A model generated the notes under the pieces. The model ran no database searches. It was not told the origin of the DNA and worked only from the letters and a program-made list of their open reading frames with translations. The position numbers were made by a program, and so were the translations under genes. Shown here piece after piece: positions 24,997 through 35,864 of a DNA stretch of 64,000 bases. Positions within the stretch are counted from its first letter, which is position 1. The number at the start of each line of letters is the position of its first letter. Source of the stretch: Oidiodendron maius Zn (taxonomy: Eukaryota; Ascomycota; Leotiomycetes; Myxotrichaceae); assembly GCA_000827325.1 (NCBI GenBank), contig KN832871.1:1178001-1242000 (forward strand). The letters run 5' to 3'.

Positions 24997-25593
24997 ATGG
25001 AGGACGTTAATAGCTTCACGCTCCTCCCCATACATATCGATCCCACTTCGAAAGCCATATCCTCCAGCTCCAAATCGCGCAGTCTCCAAGAAGAACTCGC
25101 GACACTGAATAATCTCCATCGCTCATTTCTCGCCCTCGAATCTCCCGTCCCGCCACCGCCGGTGCCAGTGAACCCCAAGCGATCGGCCAACATCACCAAG
25201 CTGCGAGAGTCCGGCAATGCAGAGTTTCGCAAGGGCAAGCACCAAGAAGCCATCAAATTCTACAGCCTCGGGCTGCAGATGGCTCTGACCCGACCGCTGT
25301 GGGAGCCCCAGGGGCTAGTGAGAGATGAGGTTGCCGGGCTATTCGCCAATCGAGCCCAGGCGCATATGGCAGTACAGAACTGGCCGGAGGGTTTGGTGGA
25401 TGCGGAGGCCAGCGTGGAGGCCAAGAAGGTCGGCAACGCAAAGGCCTGGTGGAGGAAGGGCAGATGCTTGTTTGAAATGGGCCGGCTAGAAGAAGCGAAG
25501 GAGTGGGTTGGGCGGGGCCTAGAGATGGAAGGAAATGAGGCTGATCTAGTGGGACTGTTGAAGGAGATTGACGAGAAGATGGCAAAGGCATAG
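24997..25593 (+). CDS. SEC72: Sec72, TPR subunit of the ER Sec62/63 translocon
   Basis: A single-exon, 198-residue protein. The N-terminus (FTLLPIHIDPTSKAISSSS) and the following LATLNNLHRSFLALESP and PPPPVPVNPKRSANITKLRESGNAEFR stretches match the fungal Sec72 pattern. TPR helices follow from about residue 68 (EFRKGKHQEAIKFYSLGLQMA, then FANRAQAHMAVQNWPEGLVDAE, then AWWRKGRCLFEMGRLEEAKEW). In yeast it sits on the cytosolic face of the ER with Sec71 and binds Hsp70 tails for post-translational import. Length fits. Confidence 0.9.
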   Translation: MEDVNSFTLLPIHIDPTSKAISSSSKSRSLQEELATLNNLHRSFLALESPVPPPPVPVNPKRSANITKLRESGNAEFRKGKHQEAIKFYSLGLQMALTRPLWEPQGLVRDEVAGLFANRAQAHMAVQNWPEGLVDAEASVEAKKVGNAKAWWRKGRCLFEMGRLEEAKEWVGRGLEMEGNEADLVGLLKEIDEKMAKA

Positions 25594-26706
25594 AGTATTA
25601 TATTGCAGGGGCCGTGTACATACTGTACGCATATGCATTGGGGTCTGGCGTTAGGAATTCTCATAACCCTGCGAAATTCATCGCATAGAAAACTAGAGAA
25701 CATACGTTTTACTACCAGCCAGGATCCAGATTGCAATCTGACTCTTCATGGCCAGTTATAGTGCAGTTCACAGCAACCATCCGAATGCTGTAGTTGCCGT
25801 CCTTATCATACAAATTGCATGTGGGTGACAGGATGGGGCGAGGAGCTGTGCTGCATTTAGGATGTCGGTTTGCCTCTTTTATTTATTGCCGCTGTGAATT
25901 ATTGCCATAGCTACTTGCACGGGGGATGATGCATCAGAAGAAGACGACGACCAGCTCGGCAGAAAAGGTACAGGACGGATGTAAGGAAAGCTCCCCTGCA
26001 GATTAAGATGATGGTGATTGAGGCCGCTAGTCTTCGGCCCACGTCCTGCGGCCAGGACAATCTTTACACGTTGAGTAGCTCAATAAAACTGTTGAATTTT
26101 CAACCTCTAGTATAGATGTATTGTGATAGTGCCTACGGGACTAAGAGTACATTTCGTACAACTGCAGCGCCACCTCTTCTCTCTACAACTAAGGACATCT
26201 CAGTGCATGGATATATGCTCGTGGCAATGCACGGTCTCTTGATGTACTTTCACTGCTCCATTCTGCTTTAGATTGTAGATATCATACCTTCTTGCCTCAT
26301 TTGTAAGCTTTTCCGTCCCTAGATGAGCACGCACCTCCTCACTTTCCATAAAATCTCTTCTTTTTGGAGCATCCTTCAACCCCTGTTTTTTCCCTATATT
26401 CCTTCTAGTTAGTTGTTACACGCACGCTACTTTTACCAAAACTTGAAGTGGTCGCTGACACTAGGATAGATAATATAGGTTGAATGCGGCTATTTATACG
26501 GTTAGATAATGTGCTTTCATCTTCATTCTTCCCAATTTTTGACGATTTCCGCTCCCTTATATACTTTCCACGAGAAGTAACGAATCGATCCTCCCGACCA
26601 AAGGTGCTAATTATAAATATGTAGACTATTACAATTTTTACAATAAATACCACCCGGTCCTATGCAGCCAAATGCCATGCTAAACCAAACGCCAAACGGT
26701 TACATA
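25594..26706. other. Convergent intergenic region, SEC72 to NIPA gene
   Basis: 1.1 kb between two 3' ends, AT-rich from about 26250. No gene or structured element recognised. Confidence 0.45.
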
Positions 26707-28856
26707 TCACGATCCACTAGGACCTGCCTCTTCATTTCCTGTATCAGGCCTCTCTGGTCTGGCACCTATCCTGAATAAATCGCCTAATGTGGTGCTCAAG
26801 CTCCGTGCTCTGGTCACAGTCGATCGATTTTCTCTCTCAAGATCCAGTGAATGGCTCACTTCATTCGCTCTGCTTCCACCACGGGGAGTCGACGTCCCGA
26901 AAGTATCAACTGCCTCGGCACTGCCGTGCGAAATCTTTTGCAAGCCAGACTTTGGCCGCGAAACGCTTGCACGGTGTCGCCTAATTGATTTGCTTCCTAA
27001 TGGCGAATCAACTCCTCGGCGTAAGGAGTCTGCCACTACTACACTTAAGCCGCCTGAGAGGGGGGATATTAATTGCCCTGGCATAATTCGCGATATGGAG
27101 TTTCTCCCCAGCGTGGTCGACTTGTCATGCCGTGGTAGATGAGGAGTTTGCTGGGGTGCCAGATGGGAAAGTGATTCCCCTTGAGTAGATGGCCTCGAAG
27201 TTGATGGCTTAGAGGGCTCAATTGAAGACAACTCTGCTTGGGTGGGAAGAGCAAGGTCGGCGTCATCGGTCCAAGGATTATTGAGAAGAGGCGTTTCTTC
27301 CGTTCTCGGTGAGTGTGGTGAAGTGCTATCGTGCGTGGTGATATGGTGTGACGCCCGATATTGGGAGTTGGAGTGGATTCTTGGGGTTTGCGGAAGTGGT
27401 GAGGGTTCGGCAAAGCTAATACGGGAGGACCTTCGTGACTCTTCATCGTCAATTTCCTCATTGGTCAAGTCGCCGTTCACGGAAGCTGTTACTCGCGTTG
27501 TCGACGACTTCTTCAGAATTCTATCGGTGTATGGAATGATCTCTCCCGTCGGATCTTGTTCTGTGAGACCTATTCTTTCTTCTCGTTCCTCATCTGACAA
27601 CTCCTCGTCTTCATTAGGATCAGTTCGGGATCTACCACTCGTAATAAGATAGACTCCAAAGAAAGTGAGGAGACAGCCTCCAACAAACTTCACAACGTTG
27701 TCGGTCGTAGCTTTCGCAAAATCACGATATAAAATTGCACTCCCTATAATAACTGATAACGTGAACATGACGAATTGGACTGGAATTACTTGAGTGGAAT
27801 CGAATCGCCGTAATGCATTGTTGACATATTTGACTTGCATCACAGCCGTTACAATGAGGACGGCCAAAAGTGCATAGGTGACTGGGGTTGTGAAGGCTCT
27901 CCAGAGGGTGTATGAGAGCATCGATGCCAATCCTTTTGTTGAAAGAGCTGTGTATCCACCTAAAATTGTCAATAATTGTGACACCATAACCAGATTTAAT
28001 ACCTACCAAACAACCCAACGAGTCCCAAGTCAATTAGTATTGTTCTGTTGCCGTACTTTGGGCTAATCCATACCAGTATGGCAATTAGAACTATAGTGAT
28101 AGCCATGTAAACTTCAAACTCCGTAGTAGTGATTGCATCCCAGACTTCATGGGGACCCAGCTTCTTCTCCTGTTGCTTTGAGCTCAATACGACAGTGACT
28201 GCTCCAGCCACGGCAGTAACAACGCCCCAGAAGTCACGCACTCGGAAGTCCTCTTTCAGCATAATAGGCGCAATCACGCAGTTTGATACCAAGGCAACAA
28301 CGCCAAGTGGAGATACAATGGATGCTGGCGCAAAGCCGTATGCGAGAAAATTGCCAGCCTCTCCGAGTGTCATTAATACAATGCCTCCCCACCAGTATGG
28401 TGACTGCAGGTAATTCGAATCGTTCTTCTGGTCATCGTATGAGCGCGAAGATAGCCGTGAGTCTGTTGAATGGAATGATATCTGCAAAGGGTCGTCCTCT
28501 TCGCCCTCTCCATGCCCATTCTCTATATCTTGATGATTTCCATTAGAGTTACTCTGTCTCGTTGTGTTATAGCCAATCTGTGATCGCTTAGCTATATTTC
28601 TTGCATCCTCCCTCTTTGCAGTCCATTCTTTGTCCAATTTAATATGCGCATATCGTTGTATGTTAAGGGCAAAGGATATAAGGATGTTGCCAACAATCGC
28701 AGTAACTATTCCGATCAACGACGACCAACGCTGCAGTTGCGAATCGCCTTCAGAGAAGACATATTGGAAAACTGAGGGAGCCGAAGCTTGATTCAGCAAG
28801 AGGGCGCCCGAAGATGTCGTCTTCGCGACCTCCAGCGCTGTATTCAGAAGATACAT
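26707..28856 (-). CDS. NIPA/DUF803-type magnesium transporter
   Basis: A 700-residue membrane protein from exons 28007-28856 and 26707-27959, with a 47-bp intron. The first helix (SSLIGIVTAIVGNILISFALN) is followed by a hydrophilic insert of about 90 residues. The remaining helices include GEAGNFLAYGFAPASIVSPLG, ISPKYGNRTILIDLG.VGLFGGYTALSTKG, and PVQFVMFTLSVIIGSAILYRDF, all typical of NIPA proteins. The last 300 residues are a Ser/Thr/Arg-rich cytosolic tail. Such proteins carry Mg2+ at endosomal or plasma membranes. The start codon is 316 bp from that of the divergent WDR70 gene. Confidence 0.92.
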
Positions 28857-29172
28857 GGCACTGACCCTTTCAGGCAGAGAATGCCGATTTCATGCCACGC
28901 GAAACGGTCTGCATTCCAACTTCAGAAATTCCAGGCACTTCTGCGGATAGTATGGCCAAGTGGCAGTAGACAGCGGCTGCAATGAAAAGCAGCCGATCGT
29001 TGTTGTAGTGAGGTGGAAAAGATGGCACGCGTGCTGATTGATAAAAGGACATTCCGCCTGGATTCAAATTTCGGGATTTGACTATTCTCGCGTAGCTCCG
29101 AAACCACTTAACGCCACCTCTGGTCAAATCCTCCGTCGTATGGTTACCTCTTCTAGACAGGAATTTTCCGAA
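28857..29172. promoter_or_regulatory. Bidirectional promoter between the NIPA and WDR70 genes
   Basis: The two start codons face away from each other across 316 bp (283 bp if WDR70 starts at the upstream ATG, 29140). No specific element claimed. Confidence 0.5.
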
Positions 29173-30957
29173 ATGAGTGACGACGAGGATTTGGAGTTAG
29201 AAGTGTCAGACTTGGCAGAGGAGGACCCTATGAGGGCGTTTCTCCCTCAGTCTTTCGGGAAGAGAGAAAAGCAAGCTGACATTGCCGCACAAATTAATCG
29301 AACAAAACGATCCGTGGAAGAGCCGCCAAGGAAGTTGAAGGATGGCAAGGAGAGAGTCGCGCCAGATCCAACTCCTAAGGATCCTGGATCCAATGAAGAG
29401 GACGACTCGAACCACTCTGATGACTCTGACGACTCTGACGACTCCGACGAATCTGACGACGATGAGTTCCCCGTCTCACACGAGCTGGTCCTCAAGACCC
29501 ACGACCGCGCGGTTACGACTACTTCTTTAGACCCTTCCGGTGGGAGATTGATTACGGGATCAACAGACTGTACTTTGAAGCTTCATGATTTTGCTTCCAT
29601 GACCCCAACCACACTTCGGGCATTCAAGAGCGTGGACCCAAATGCCTCCAAGACTTCAGCGAACTCCGAAACGCATCCTATCCACCATGTTGAATTTAAT
29701 CCACTTTCTGGGGGAACATTCCTCTGCATTTCAGCACATCCACAAGCGAAGATCATGAATAGGGATGGGGAGGTGCTAGCAGAATTTGTAAAGGGCGATA
29801 TGTACCTGAGAGACATGAACAATACAAAGGGACATATATCGGAAGTCACTAGTGGCGCATGGAATCCTGTCGATCGAAATATCTGCGTCACAGCAGGTAC
29901 TGATAGCACGTTACGGATATGGGACGTGAATTTCAGAAGGAGTCAAAAGGAAGTCATTGTTCACAAGTCCAGAGCAGCAGGGTCGGCTGGAAGGACGAGA
30001 ATGACAGCCGTAGCTTGGGGACACCCTTTACAAGGAGGGAATAATATGCTTGTTGCTGCTGCTCTGGATGGGAGTCTTGTCATGTGGAGCGGCGACGGTC
30101 CCTTTTCACGGCCTGCAGCAGATATCAGGAACGCACATAAAGCCGATACCTGGACAGGAGGGATTGATATTAGCTCGGATGGTCGAATGGTGATCACTAG
30201 AGGTGGCGATGATACGATAAAGCTGTGGGATACTCGGAAGTTCAAAACGCCCGTCGTTACAGTACCTCATCCTTCCACATCGGATCATTATTCTTCTACC
30301 AATATCAAGTATTCCCCTACATCCTCTAGCATCATAACAGGATCGGCAACGGGTCACCTCCATATTTTGAATCCCGGGAATCTCAAACCAGAGCTTGTCA
30401 CTCCAGTAACAGCCGGATCACCGCTTATAACGGTCCAATGGCATCCCAAGCTGAATCAAATTGTCACGGGATCTGCCAATTCTGAAGTTCATGTTCTCTA
30501 TAATCCTGCTACCTCTTTACGAGGGGCCGTAGACGTAATGTCTCGAGCTCCAAAGAAGAGGCATGTGGATGACGATCCAAACTTCACCACAGATCAGTCT
30601 GCTGGAATGGCTGGAGATGCAGCTAACCCAGGAGGAAATCTTACCTCCTTTGCAGCTCGACATCCAACTGTAGGTCTTACTGCTTCCGGTCGATCACGCG
30701 ACCCTCGAAGACCACAGGCGCCGCTTGTGACACCTTTTATGAAGAGCCAACCTGACGAGGCTCACATAAATGAGAATATTCCATTGAGCAGTATGCGTGA
30801 CGAAGATCCCAGGGAGGCACTACTGAAGTATGCCGAGTTGGCAAAGAATGATCCTCTGTTCACAAATGCATGGAAGAGCACACAGCCAACCACACAATAT
30901 GCCGAACTAAGTGATGAGGAGGAAGATGAGCCGGATAAGAAGAGACAGAAGAGGTGA
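29173..30957 (+). CDS. WD40-repeat protein, WDR70 homologue
   Basis: A single-exon, 594-residue protein starting MSDDEDLELEVSDL. The open frame extends upstream to a TTG at 29038 and has another ATG at 29140; I prefer 29173 because the acidic start is followed at once by DPMRAFLPQSFGKR. An Asp/Ser run (29400-29465) precedes the WD40 propeller: LDPSGGRLITGSTDCTLKLHDF, TAGTDSTLRIWDVNFR, ITRGGDDTIKLWDTRKF and others. The C-terminus has ENIPLSSMRDEDPREALLKYAE, a conserved WDR70 segment, and a basic tail. In fission yeast Wdr70 is a Cul4-Ddb1 substrate receptor for H2B ubiquitination at DNA breaks; the same role is inferred. Confidence 0.92.
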   Translation: MSDDEDLELEVSDLAEEDPMRAFLPQSFGKREKQADIAAQINRTKRSVEEPPRKLKDGKERVAPDPTPKDPGSNEEDDSNHSDDSDDSDDSDESDDDEFPVSHELVLKTHDRAVTTTSLDPSGGRLITGSTDCTLKLHDFASMTPTTLRAFKSVDPNASKTSANSETHPIHHVEFNPLSGGTFLCISAHPQAKIMNRDGEVLAEFVKGDMYLRDMNNTKGHISEVTSGAWNPVDRNICVTAGTDSTLRIWDVNFRRSQKEVIVHKSRAAGSAGRTRMTAVAWGHPLQGGNNMLVAAALDGSLVMWSGDGPFSRPAADIRNAHKADTWTGGIDISSDGRMVITRGGDDTIKLWDTRKFKTPVVTVPHPSTSDHYSSTNIKYSPTSSSIITGSATGHLHILNPGNLKPELVTPVTAGSPLITVQWHPKLNQIVTGSANSEVHVLYNPATSLRGAVDVMSRAPKKRHVDDDPNFTTDQSAGMAGDAANPGGNLTSFAARHPTVGLTASGRSRDPRRPQAPLVTPFMKSQPDEAHINENIPLSSMRDEDPREALLKYAELAKNDPLFTNAWKSTQPTTQYAELSDEEEDEPDKKRQKR

Positions 30958-31610
30958 AGCGGGAAGACTTACAGTGGCTAATAACGATGGCATTTGAGGC
31001 GTTTGGGAAGAACAACAATTAAGGATAAGGGTAGATTTCCAATAACCGAATGGCGTTTGTATCATAAGAAGAAATGCAAGTGCAATGACCGCAGCTTTGC
31101 GGCTGTCAAACAAGGTTCAGCAAGCCAGGCGTTTCACTCTCTTCAAATCTTGACTTTATGTCTCAATAATTTGAATCCAAAGTAAGAATACTAAGAAGAT
31201 AGAGAGTGGTATCTTCTGCTTAGCCAGCTACCATAGTAATTGTGTAGGAGGTATCTAGGTCAGTTAACTTCAAAAGCGTTGACAAGAGAAAATCGTGGAC
31301 CAATCCTTAGTATCTCGTTATCAGCAGCGGCCGCCGAAGGTGAGAGATATTCACTTTAGTTGCAACGTCGGCTGCGGGTAGCAGTCTAACCACTGTCGAT
31401 TCTGCTACTTCACACCCCATCTCGCACAATTCGCTATAGATTGTCACCTTCGTCTACCACTTTCTAGTCGAAACCAATTCACTAGGAGAAGTTCTCTAGC
31501 CCTTCTTCAACCCTCTTGGTTCTTACAAATTGGTACGCACTCTCTCGTCGTTGCATTACACCATCTCTACTTCTCGACTTGGGATATTGCAATCTCGATC
31601 ATCACTTGGC
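30958..31610. other. Intergenic and 5' leader region before the orphan gene
   Basis: 3' flank of WDR70 then a CT-rich leader. The frame at 31530 starts at TTG and is probably leader sequence of the next gene. Confidence 0.4.
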
Positions 31611-33099
31611 ATGGTATCGCCAACGGTCGTAAGTATTGGACCAACCACTCAATGTAAGCGGATTAGGCCAGAGTGGGAAATCATCGACCTGGAGACTGGG
31701 ACTTGCAAAACAAAGGCATACTTGGACTTTCGTGAAGTCAGCGCAAGGGACACTACCATGGGCCAAATATCCAAAGGCAATTCTGTATCGAATACAGCTT
31801 TTAATGCCATCCCTCCTCTCCCTGCGAAACACGGTCACTATTTGAATAGTGCATTCATCTCATCGCCTCCATCCAATACTTCTATTGCGATTTCAAATCG
31901 TTCTGTCATACTACCCACGGAAATCCCTGAGCAAGATATTCGCCATCGGTCTAGAAGTACGCCTTCAAGGCTCAGAGGAGACGCAAAGTGCTATGTGCCT
32001 CGCAGAGCCGTTAGCCTTGGTAGTCTTCCACTTCATTCGGCTGGAGTCCCAAGTTACCCAGCATTCGGCGCCTTTTCATCCATGTTAATGACAAATGACA
32101 TGATCACGACTAGCCCCGCTCTCTATCATCCCACCGACATTCCAGCTCCGAATTTTCCAATTGTGTATATTTCCGCACCGATAAACACTACTACAGGGTC
32201 TCCCCCTTTGCCCGAGTCTCCAAGAATAAAATACAATTCTACCTTTCAAACTTTAGAGGAGGACTCTACCTTACATTTAAAGACACGTGCCTATCGACGA
32301 CTTCTACTGTCTCCCGAGCTGTCATTTCGAGCGAAGGCACTCAAGCCTGTGAATCCTTTCATCAGCATTACTCGTGGAGATGGTTCCGTCCAAGTCACGC
32401 TGAAATACACCACGATGCCGATATATTCAGTGACAGTCGGTCCCGGGATGGACAGTGGCGGAAAGGGTGCAAAGAAGGGTGCGGCTGGCCCCTTTCGAGC
32501 TGCCGCACTATGGGAATTTGCCGGTCAAACTTTCGCCAAATACGATCGCCACAAGAAGTTGAGACCGAAGAGGAGGCGGGCGATCAGAGAGTCTCTCGAT
32601 AAGATTATACCTCGGTCCAGTCTTTCCAATCAGATTCTGGCTGATGATGACGAGACTGATAAGGTGTTCAAAGATGAGGAAGTCAGAGCTGAGTGGACCA
32701 ATTTTGTGAGCGGCACAGATAGTTGGGACCTGTCTTCTCCTCACTACACCTCTGGTCTCTTGGCCATGTCAAGTCGGCTTTCAACTCAAGAGAGAGACTT
32801 CGATAGATATCAACAGGGGGATCGTCGAGGTAGGCTCCGCACTCGTGCAAATATGTTGGATCGATACTCCTATGAAAAGAGACCGCCTGAATCGAGCTAC
32901 CCTAGCCCGATCGTGCCTTTCGTCTCATGCGAAGAGAGAGTGCCTGAAGAGACTGAAGTTGACGATGAATGGGACGCGCCTACAAACTGTACCTGTAAGT
33001 CTGGTTCTTCATTCGACGTCAGAACTCAGCTAACATAAACCAGTGAGATCTAGTATAGAACAGCAGCAGACAACGGGGTTGGGATTATCTTTCCGGTAG
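31611..33099 (+). CDS. Orphan, largely disordered protein
   Basis: First ATG at 31611 (MVSPTVVSIG). Exon 1 runs to 32994; a good donor (acct|gtaagt) and acceptor (aaccag) give a short second exon 33044-33099 ending GLGLSFR, for 479 residues. Without splicing it would end at 33038. No known domain seen. The first half is Ser/Pro/Thr-rich. A more ordered, basic region (PFRAAALWEFAGQTFAKYD then RHKKLRPKRRRAIRESLDKI) lies around residues 300-350, and the tail is acidic. The long intact frame and sensible splice support a real gene; the basic patch could be a nuclear signal. Function unknown. Confidence 0.7.
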
Positions 33100-34133
33100 A
33101 TTGGCAGGTTGGAATTGGAATTGACATCGAAATTGGATGCCGGCCCGTTGGGATTTTATTCAAGTCTACGGGACTCCTAGTAGTGGTCATACTTGCCGTC
33201 GGATGTCAAATACGCGGAAGCTAATAAAGTGTCCCCATCTGGTAAACACAACCCCTTCTGTCGCATTTCTATCTCATACGTAAAGTGTTCTATATCTGCC
33301 TTGTACATCTGCGCGTGATTGAATATTCCTCTTGAGTTTGGGTAACTTATTGGATTTGCGTCACACGGAACCTTGTTCGAATAGGAAGGGATATACGAAT
33401 TGTTAATTTACCCTAAACATAGATGGTGTTGTCGAGAGGCACCAGCGAGGCGATCCTCACTGCGTATATTGAAGGCCGTCGTTATTGTGGTATATAATTG
33501 AATATATGGCAATTCCTGTCACATACGACCACAGACTGAAGAATATAGGGCATCCCGTCCGCTCTGCCATACTCAAGCTTCAGATCGATGGATTAGTAGT
33601 TGGGTGGGTGACCACCAGCGAATTCCCATTGTTGTATGTAAATATTTTTTTTGGAAATATTTTTTTGGTGTCTCTTTGGGTAGCGAGCGGTAGACAAGGA
33701 AAGGATTTCTTTAGTTGGCGTCTATTTATTGATATTTCCCTTGATATCGTTCGTATGTGAGGTGTCTGACCAAAAGCTTGTCTAGAAGTGAACTGTCGCC
33801 GCAGCACGGAGATATTCAGAAGCATTTGGAAACCGCATATTTATAATAGGGCCAAAGTTTATAACCGTGCGTAGTGGAATTTCGGAGTGTGCAATAAGCT
33901 TGTACATCAGTTATGCAATATCTGCTCATTTCTGGGCTTGTAAATATCTAACCTCCAACTGATCCACTTGTTACGGGTAGTTCGAAGACAAAAACATCAC
34001 ACATACACGGAATATAACGGGCCGCAATTTTTATGAAAATTTGAAAACGCTGTGTAGGGTATCATTTACGAACTTGCAATCACCAGAGCACCAGGTAACA
34101 GAGTGACTGCCCAGATATTTCTGGATATTAGCC
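33100..34133. other. AT-rich convergent intergenic region
   Basis: 1 kb between two 3' ends. Poly-T/A runs near 33640-33680; no gene recognised. Confidence 0.45.
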
Positions 34134-35249
34134 CTACCTCTCGGCCCAATCTACCCACCTTCGAACCACCTCATCGATCGCCTTTACGCCCGTCCTGCGA
34201 GCTTCAACCTCGAACCATTCCCGGTGCTCTTTCCCGCATCTGGCACACCTCCCACTTCCCAGTGCTCGTCTATTAGCTAGCTCAATATGGATCAATCTCT
34301 CGACCTTGTGCACGTTCGGGACTTTCTTGGGTGTCGTAGGTGCATCAACACTAGTTGAGGAGAGATATGGATGGTAAGGGTAGTAGCGGATGAGAGATAG
34401 ATTGTATCCGCATTGGCGTGTCCACTGATTTAAACGCCTTTGAACATTTCCCGTCCGTCCAATCTTGAGAAGAATGGTCTTCTTATCTGCCGCGGTGGAA
34501 GCGAACGAGCTGAGCACATCGGAAGTCCGCCGACTTGTTTCTGGAGGTGACAGCAGAGATGGAGCTGCTTCCGAGGGCGGCGTTGAAGGAAGAGAATCTG
34601 GCGTGAGCCAAAACATGTAAATATAACCCTCTTCATCGAAATCGGAGACCGGTTTGGCCAATTCCGCAAGAAGAAGTGCTGTCGTTTGCGGAGAGAGGGA
34701 AGACGGTATGAGGGAGAGTAGCTCGCGGGACGAGGGGCCTCGAGCAATCTTCGGCCTGTGCAGCTGTTCGTCGGGCATGCGAGATTTGGGGACATTGTGC
34801 GGACTGGGTTTGACTGGCCGTGGAGCTTTCCCACGGTCCACGTCTCCAATGCAGCACAAAAGTGCTAGAGTGCTTCTCGATGTAGGTCGTTTTGGCTTTG
34901 GCCGGTGAGGGTCCTTCTGTCCCGTCTTCAATTTCTCTGGGTCCGACACAGGTTTTCGAGATTTGCGCTTTTCAACCTCCAAGAGACCCAGACGAGCCAC
35001 CAAGGAATCCACACTTGTTCGCTCTCGAATGGAGGTAGATTGCAGTCCTTGTGGAGATGCCTGAACATGCTGGTCCCTATGCTGCCAACAAAATACCTCA
35101 GGGCCTGAACTGGACGGAAATTGTGCTGCCTTCCGAACGGGTCGCCGGCAGGGACGACCGTTTGCAGTGAGGCCGCGGCAGGTGGCCGCTGGGTTCTTTG
35201 AATCTGAACGAGGTAGGATGGATTCGGGGGTGTGCGGTATGAAAGGCAT
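34134..35249 (-). CDS. T5orf172 (GIY-YIG-like) domain protein
   Basis: A single-exon, 371-residue protein. The C-terminal half is the T5orf172/DUF1766 domain, a relative of the GIY-YIG nuclease fold: GYIYMFWL, then LLKIGRTGNVQRRLNQWTRQCG, then PNVHKVERLIHIEL and HREWFEV. The N-terminus has CRGLTANGRPCRRPV and FCWQHRDQH, a small Cys/His pattern that may bind zinc. Many Pezizomycotina carry such genes, related to fission yeast mug113. Nuclease activity is not established for the fungal members. Confidence 0.85.
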   Translation of the reverse strand: MPFIPHTPESILPRSDSKNPAATCRGLTANGRPCRRPVRKAAQFPSSSGPEVFCWQHRDQHVQASPQGLQSTSIRERTSVDSLVARLGLLEVEKRKSRKPVSDPEKLKTGQKDPHRPKPKRPTSRSTLALLCCIGDVDRGKAPRPVKPSPHNVPKSRMPDEQLHRPKIARGPSSRELLSLIPSSLSPQTTALLLAELAKPVSDFDEEGYIYMFWLTPDSLPSTPPSEAAPSLLSPPETSRRTSDVLSSFASTAADKKTILLKIGRTGNVQRRLNQWTRQCGYNLSLIRYYPYHPYLSSTSVDAPTTPKKVPNVHKVERLIHIELANRRALGSGRCARCGKEHREWFEVEARRTGVKAIDEVVRRWVDWAER

Positions 35250-35864
35250 TCTGGGTTAGTCGGGGAGCAAGACGTGAGAGCAAATGCTAGAACAAATCGT
35301 CAGTACATCGCGCACTTCTATCTACAAGCGTGGCAGTGTGCATGATTCACGAGCCATGGCAAGGCTGAAGGTGAGGTGGCTGGGAGGCGGGGAGCGCGCG
35401 ACTTACTATACGTGCAGAGTGTTCGTGTTCGTGTTTCGGGGTCCAACCAATAAGTTAAGCTGGGACCCCGAGAGTCAGACCCTCGAAAACACCAAACCAC
35501 GAAATCATGTTCAAAATACAGCCCGTATTCCTTATTTCTACGCGGAAAGAAGTAGCCTGATTCCGTCGCTATCCTCAAATCTAACCATGCGGACTAAAAG
35601 TTATCACTCTCGTGCCATGGATAGTTGCCCGCTACGGCATCAATTCAGACTACACCAGACTGCAGAATCCTTCTGGGACTAGCAGGAATAGAGCCGTAAC
35701 AAATCTTGAGCGTCACCGGTCTCCGGCCGATGAATCAGATCCGGATGATATGATAGTCAAGCCTGCTGCAAAACATCATTGGATTCATGCCCGTGTCTCT
35801 AGAAGTGACCGCTGTCGTCTATTGTGCTTCGTCTATCAATCACCGCCCTACCTCTCCGCTCCTC
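35250..35864. other. Intergenic region between the T5orf172 gene and ARMT1-like gene
   Basis: 615 bp. The open frame at 35284-35682 lacks any domain or coding signal and is probably chance. Confidence 0.45.

Noticed and set aside
29038-29172. 45 extra N-terminal residues of the WDR70 homologue
   Set aside because: The frame opens at TTG; later ATGs at 29140 and 29173 are more likely starts, and the added part lacks the acidic composition seen in the family N-terminus.
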